Assembly: GCA_023393095.1 (NCBI GenBank)
Contig: JAEWMT010000018.1
Span: forward strand, 1 to 7,775
DNA length: 7,775 nucleotides
Reading direction: 5' to 3'
Source of the DNA: Bacillota bacterium
GTDB lineage: Bacteria; Bacillota; Clostridia; Lachnospirales; Lachnospiraceae
In this document: positions 6,004 through 7,775 of the stretch, piece after piece
Layout of the letters: each line of letters begins with the position of its first letter
Numbering within the stretch: position 1 is the first letter of the stretch
The notes under the pieces: generated by a model
Database searches by the model: none
Told to the model about the DNA's origin: nothing
What the model saw: only the letters and a program-made list of their open reading frames with translations
Position numbers and translations under genes: made by a program

Positions 6004-6921
6004 ATGGCTCGGAACAGAGAAAAGAAACATGAATCCCTCGTACATCAGGTGGAGGGGATATTAAAATCAAAGCTTGCTATCGGTCAATCGAAGCAAGAGG
6101 ACAAGAAGGCAGAACGTGCTCTTCTTAAAGAAAAACGAAAGACGGACTCAAAAGCAATGTTAAGCTGTGAAGAATGTATTATAATGCATAAGATATATTC
6201 ATGGGGAACGTTCCGTGACTACCAGAAACATGCCTGTTATTTCGTCAAATGGTGTAAGGAAAATTATAACTGCAAGACTCTCTCTGAATGCAGGAAATAT
6301 GTTGATAAATGGCTTATAAGCAGGTATACACTTTCGGCATATACAATAAAGTTGGAAGCGTCAGCATTAGCAAAGCTTTATGACTGTACTACGAATGATT
6401 TTATCAAAACAGAGGTACGGCATAGGTCAGATATCACCAGAAGTCGTAAGAAGGCAAAGCGAGATAAGAATTTCTCTGAAACAAAGAATAAAGAATTTAT
6501 TGAGTTCTGCAAGGCAACTGGATTACGAAAGCAAGAACTCAAATGTTTAAGGGGAACACAGCAAATCTATAGGAGCGGTATTTATTACATAGCAGTCACC
6601 AGTGGGGCAAAGGGTAGAAGATATAGAGATGCTCCAATCATTTCGAACGTCGATGCAGTTGTGAAACGCATGAAAGAAGCAGGAAACGGTAAAGTTTGGC
6701 CGTATGTTCCAGACATGGATGTACATTCATTTCGAAGTGAGTACTTCTCTGAAATCTATACCACTTTAGCAAGACCGATGGATAAAATTCCGAAAAATGA
6801 ACGTTATCATTGCAGAAGTGACTTGAAAGGTATCTGCTATGATAAGCGCTCTAAGCTAATTACTAGCAGATGTCTTGGACATAACCGAATAAGTATTATT
6901 GCAGAACATTATATCAGATAA
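6004..6921 (+). CDS. Tyrosine recombinase-like protein (integrase family) of integrative elements
   Basis: The 305-residue protein has a basic N-terminus (1-50), a SAM-like core-binding domain (about 60-130, with FVKWCKE and LSAYTIKLEASALAKLY marks) and a catalytic domain. The catalytic set is complete: Arg175 in TGLRKQEL, a beta-hairpin Lys near 203, HSFR at 241-244 (His241, Arg244), LGH with His293, and Tyr303 in AEHYIR. The chain ends only two residues after the Tyr. This resembles an accessory recombinase-like family carried by clostridial conjugative elements, whose exact role is unsettled. The ATG has a poor Shine-Dalgarno (GGT, 6 nt upstream), and a structured leader precedes it. A 9-bp stem-loop follows the stop. 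The gene appears intact, unlike the integrase downstream. Confidence 0.8.
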   Translation: MARNREKKHESLVHQVEGILKSKLAIGQSKQEDKKAERALLKEKRKTDSKAMLSCEECIIMHKIYSWGTFRDYQKHACYFVKWCKENYNCKTLSECRKYVDKWLISRYTLSAYTIKLEASALAKLYDCTTNDFIKTEVRHRSDITRSRKKAKRDKNFSETKNKEFIEFCKATGLRKQELKCLRGTQQIYRSGIYYIAVTSGAKGRRYRDAPIISNVDAVVKRMKEAGNGKVWPYVPDMDVHSFRSEYFSEIYTTLARPMDKIPKNERYHCRSDLKGICYDKRSKLITSRCLGHNRISIIAEHYIR

Positions 6922-6926
6922 CTATA

Positions 6927-6949
6927 TTGCCCGCAGGATCTGCGGGCAA
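6927..6949 (+). terminator. Stem-loop after the recombinase gene, probable terminator
   Basis: TTGCCCGCA (6927-6935) pairs perfectly with TGCGGGCAA (6941-6949) around GGATC, six bases after the TAA. The following tract is only ATTTA, so termination may be partial. Confidence 0.5.
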
Positions 6950-7048
6950 ATTTATGAAAATCTCCTCGTTTTTAAATCTGCCTATCATATTGCTCTTATG
7001 AAACATGAAAACAAAATGTTTCAAAAAACAACAGGAGGTCACAAAATT

Positions 7049-7129
7049 ATGCTGGATGCATTACTAATCTTGCAGGAAGCATATGAATGTGGTATATCGG
7101 AACCCGCGTTGGAGAGGTGGTTGTTCTGA
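7049..7129 (+). pseudogene. 5' stump of an unidentified element gene, cut by a deletion
   Basis: An AGGAGG at 7033-7038 lies 10 nt before an ATG that opens MLDALLILQEAYECG. After that the frame runs out of phase through integrase coding sequence and stops at 7127-7129, giving 26 residues. The good ribosome site and abrupt change suggest the real 5' end of a small element gene joined by deletion to the integrase near 7085-7092. I do not recognise the family. Confidence 0.4.
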
Positions 7130-7605
7130 CAAAGGAAGATATGACTGATAATGAAGTCTATATCCATCGGTCTGAAATCGTGAATCTGTTGAAAGAGAAT
7201 GGAAAGTACGTAAGAAAAGGCTATAAGATAGTAGAATACGTAAAGCATGATATTTCATCAGGCTATCGAACGATTCCGTTAACGAAAAAGGCAAAGAAGA
7301 TTTTTGAAGAGGTTCAAAAACTTTCTCCTGACAGTGAATTCTTGTTTACAAAGGCAAATGGTGAGCGAATGACAAGCAGAAGCTTTAACTACTGGTTATC
7401 AAAGTATTGCCGGGATGCAGGAATATCTTTTAAGAGCAGCCATTGCATCCGTAGAACATTTGCTAGTAGACTATTTGCAAAATAAATGCCTTTGTCTGAA
7501 ATTGGTGTATATCTTGGTCATGAAGATATCGAAACCACCAAGGGTTATATCTACAATTACCATGAAATTGAGCACAACCGCTCTTTAATGAACAAGGCTT
7601 TATAA
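7087..7605 (+). pseudogene. Tyrosine integrase, C-terminal catalytic half with an in-frame stop
   Basis: The frame begins WYIGTRVGEVVVLTKEDM, where Arg (codon 7105-7107) is the first catalytic Arg. It continues through GYRTIPLT and LFTKANGERM to HCIRRTFASRLF (HxxR box, from 7441). A TAA at 7483-7485 then interrupts it. The same frame resumes with MPLSEIGVYLGHED and TTKGYIYN, where the nucleophile Tyr codon is 7546-7548, and ends at 7603-7605. The arm-binding and core-binding domains (normally about 180-200 residues) are missing, because an in-frame TGA lies at 7084-7086. This was probably the element's own integrase. It is disabled twice, by a 5' deletion and by the nonsense codon, unless there are sequencing errors. 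Confidence 0.85.
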
Positions 7606-7628
7606 AGGGTTGAGTCCGAAAAGGATGT

Positions 7629-7647
7629 TGCACACATCCTGCACACA
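7629..7647. promoter_or_regulatory. Right integrase arm-type sites (two TGCACACA boxes)
   Basis: TGCACACA occurs at 7629-7636 and 7640-7647, with an 11-bp period, between the integrase stop and the tRNA repeat. The pair matches the one at 5007-5026. The first box also lies within a small inverted repeat AGGATGT/ACATCCT (7622-7640). Confidence 0.55.
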
Positions 7648-7662
7648 AGTTTTTCAAGTAAC

Positions 7663-7700
7663 AAAAAATCGCTAACCCTTGATTTATAAGGATTAGCGAT
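7663..7700 (-). terminator. Intrinsic terminator of the tRNA-Gly transcript
   Basis: On the minus strand ATCGCTAA plus TCCTT pairs with AAGGG plus TTAGCGAT (13 bp including one G-U, 7-nt loop), followed by six Us. It lies 12 nt past the tRNA 3' end on the element side, so an incoming element would have supplied it. Confidence 0.75.
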
Positions 7701-7711
7701 ACTTTTCAATG

Positions 7712-7733
7712 AAGCGCGAGACGGGATTCGAAC
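7712..7733. repeat. Right attachment repeat (attR) within the tRNA-Gly 3' end
   Basis: The 22 bp are identical to 4927-4948. They span the discriminator base, the 3' acceptor strand, the 3' T-stem and the T-loop, so insertion left the tRNA sequence intact. Confidence 0.75.
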
Positions 7734-7775
7734 CCGCGACCCTCGCCTTGGCAAGGCGATACTCCACCACTGAGC
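7713..7775 (-). tRNA. tRNA-Gly (anticodon GCC), 3' part; 5' acceptor strand outside the window
   Basis: The minus strand reads a D-arm starting GCTCAGTGGTGGAG, and an anticodon arm TCGCC-TTGCCAA-GGCGA with anticodon GCC. A short variable loop, a T-arm GCGGG-TTCGAAT-CCCGT and an acceptor strand CTCGCGC with discriminator T follow. CCA is not encoded; TC follows the discriminator. Only the 5' acceptor strand and the next base or two are cut off by the window edge. The gene serves as the insertion site of the element to its left. Confidence 0.93.

Larger units (their letters stand above)
4927..7733. mobile_element. Decayed integrative element inserted at tRNA-Gly(GCC)
   Basis: A 22-bp direct repeat of the tRNA 3' end (4927-4948, 7712-7733) bounds about 2.8 kb. 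Paired TGCACACA boxes lie 55-80 bp inside the left end and 60-85 bp inside the right end. A tyrosine integrase C-terminal half ends about 107 bp from the right repeat, the usual place for an element integrase. Contents are a membrane protein gene, a terminator, a leader, an intact recombinase-like gene, a truncated frame and the broken integrase. No relaxase, coupling ATPase, replication or phage structural gene is present, so it is a remnant or a tiny non-autonomous element. The limits come directly from the repeats; the identity as a collapsed conjugative element is inference. Confidence 0.72.

Noticed and set aside
6899..7048. Upstream extension of the 7049-7129 frame
   Set aside because: It would start inside the recombinase gene and read through a stem-loop and an AGGAGG site, so the start at 7049 is more plausible.
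7557..7754. Open frame of 65 codons on the minus strand at the right end
   Set aside because: It translates the tRNA-Gly gene, its terminator and the arm sites, and opposes the integrase frame.

Overview
The window looks like chromosomal DNA of a low-GC Gram-positive anaerobe of the Clostridia type. Grounds are AT-rich spacers, strong AGGAGG-type ribosome binding sites, sigma-A promoters, a LysM/GH18 protein of the spore cortex hydrolase type, and recombinases like those of clostridial integrative elements. The species cannot be fixed from this sequence.

Layout, left to right. 1-246 (minus) is the 5' part of a YafY-type HTH/WYL regulator, divergent from a DJ-1/PfpI-family protein (385-1023, plus). 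A well-initiated but only 42-codon minus-strand frame (1034-1162) follows and may be a gene remnant. 1481-2770 (plus) is a LysM-LysM-GH18 protein related to SleL/YaaH, with a changed catalytic motif. After a spacer of palindromes and inverted repeats come two minus-strand genes, an alpha/beta hydrolase (3047-4069) and, upstream of it, a flavodoxin-like NAD(P)H/FMN oxidoreductase (4134-4721).

The second half is a decayed integrative element lodged in the 3' end of a tRNA-Gly(GCC) gene, whose body runs off the right edge. A 22-bp direct repeat of the tRNA end (4927-4948 and 7712-7733) bounds about 2.8 kb. Just inside each end lies a pair of TGCACACA boxes, laid out like integrase arm-binding sites. 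Inside are a small membrane protein with its own sigma-A promoter (5065-5544, minus), an outward terminator, a possibly structured leader, an intact tyrosine-recombinase-like protein (6004-6921), a short truncated frame (7049-7129), and the C-terminal half of a second tyrosine integrase broken by an in-frame stop (7087-7605). A further tRNA-end copy at 4849-4871, beside a perfect 19-bp hairpin, suggests an older insertion at the same tRNA.

Reading: the flanking genes are ordinary chromosomal functions (stress or redox, spore wall, hydrolase). The right half is an integration hotspot where a larger element appears to have collapsed by internal deletion. Its ends, one intact recombinase and one membrane-protein cargo gene survive. 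No CRISPR array, complete insertion sequence or rRNA was seen.
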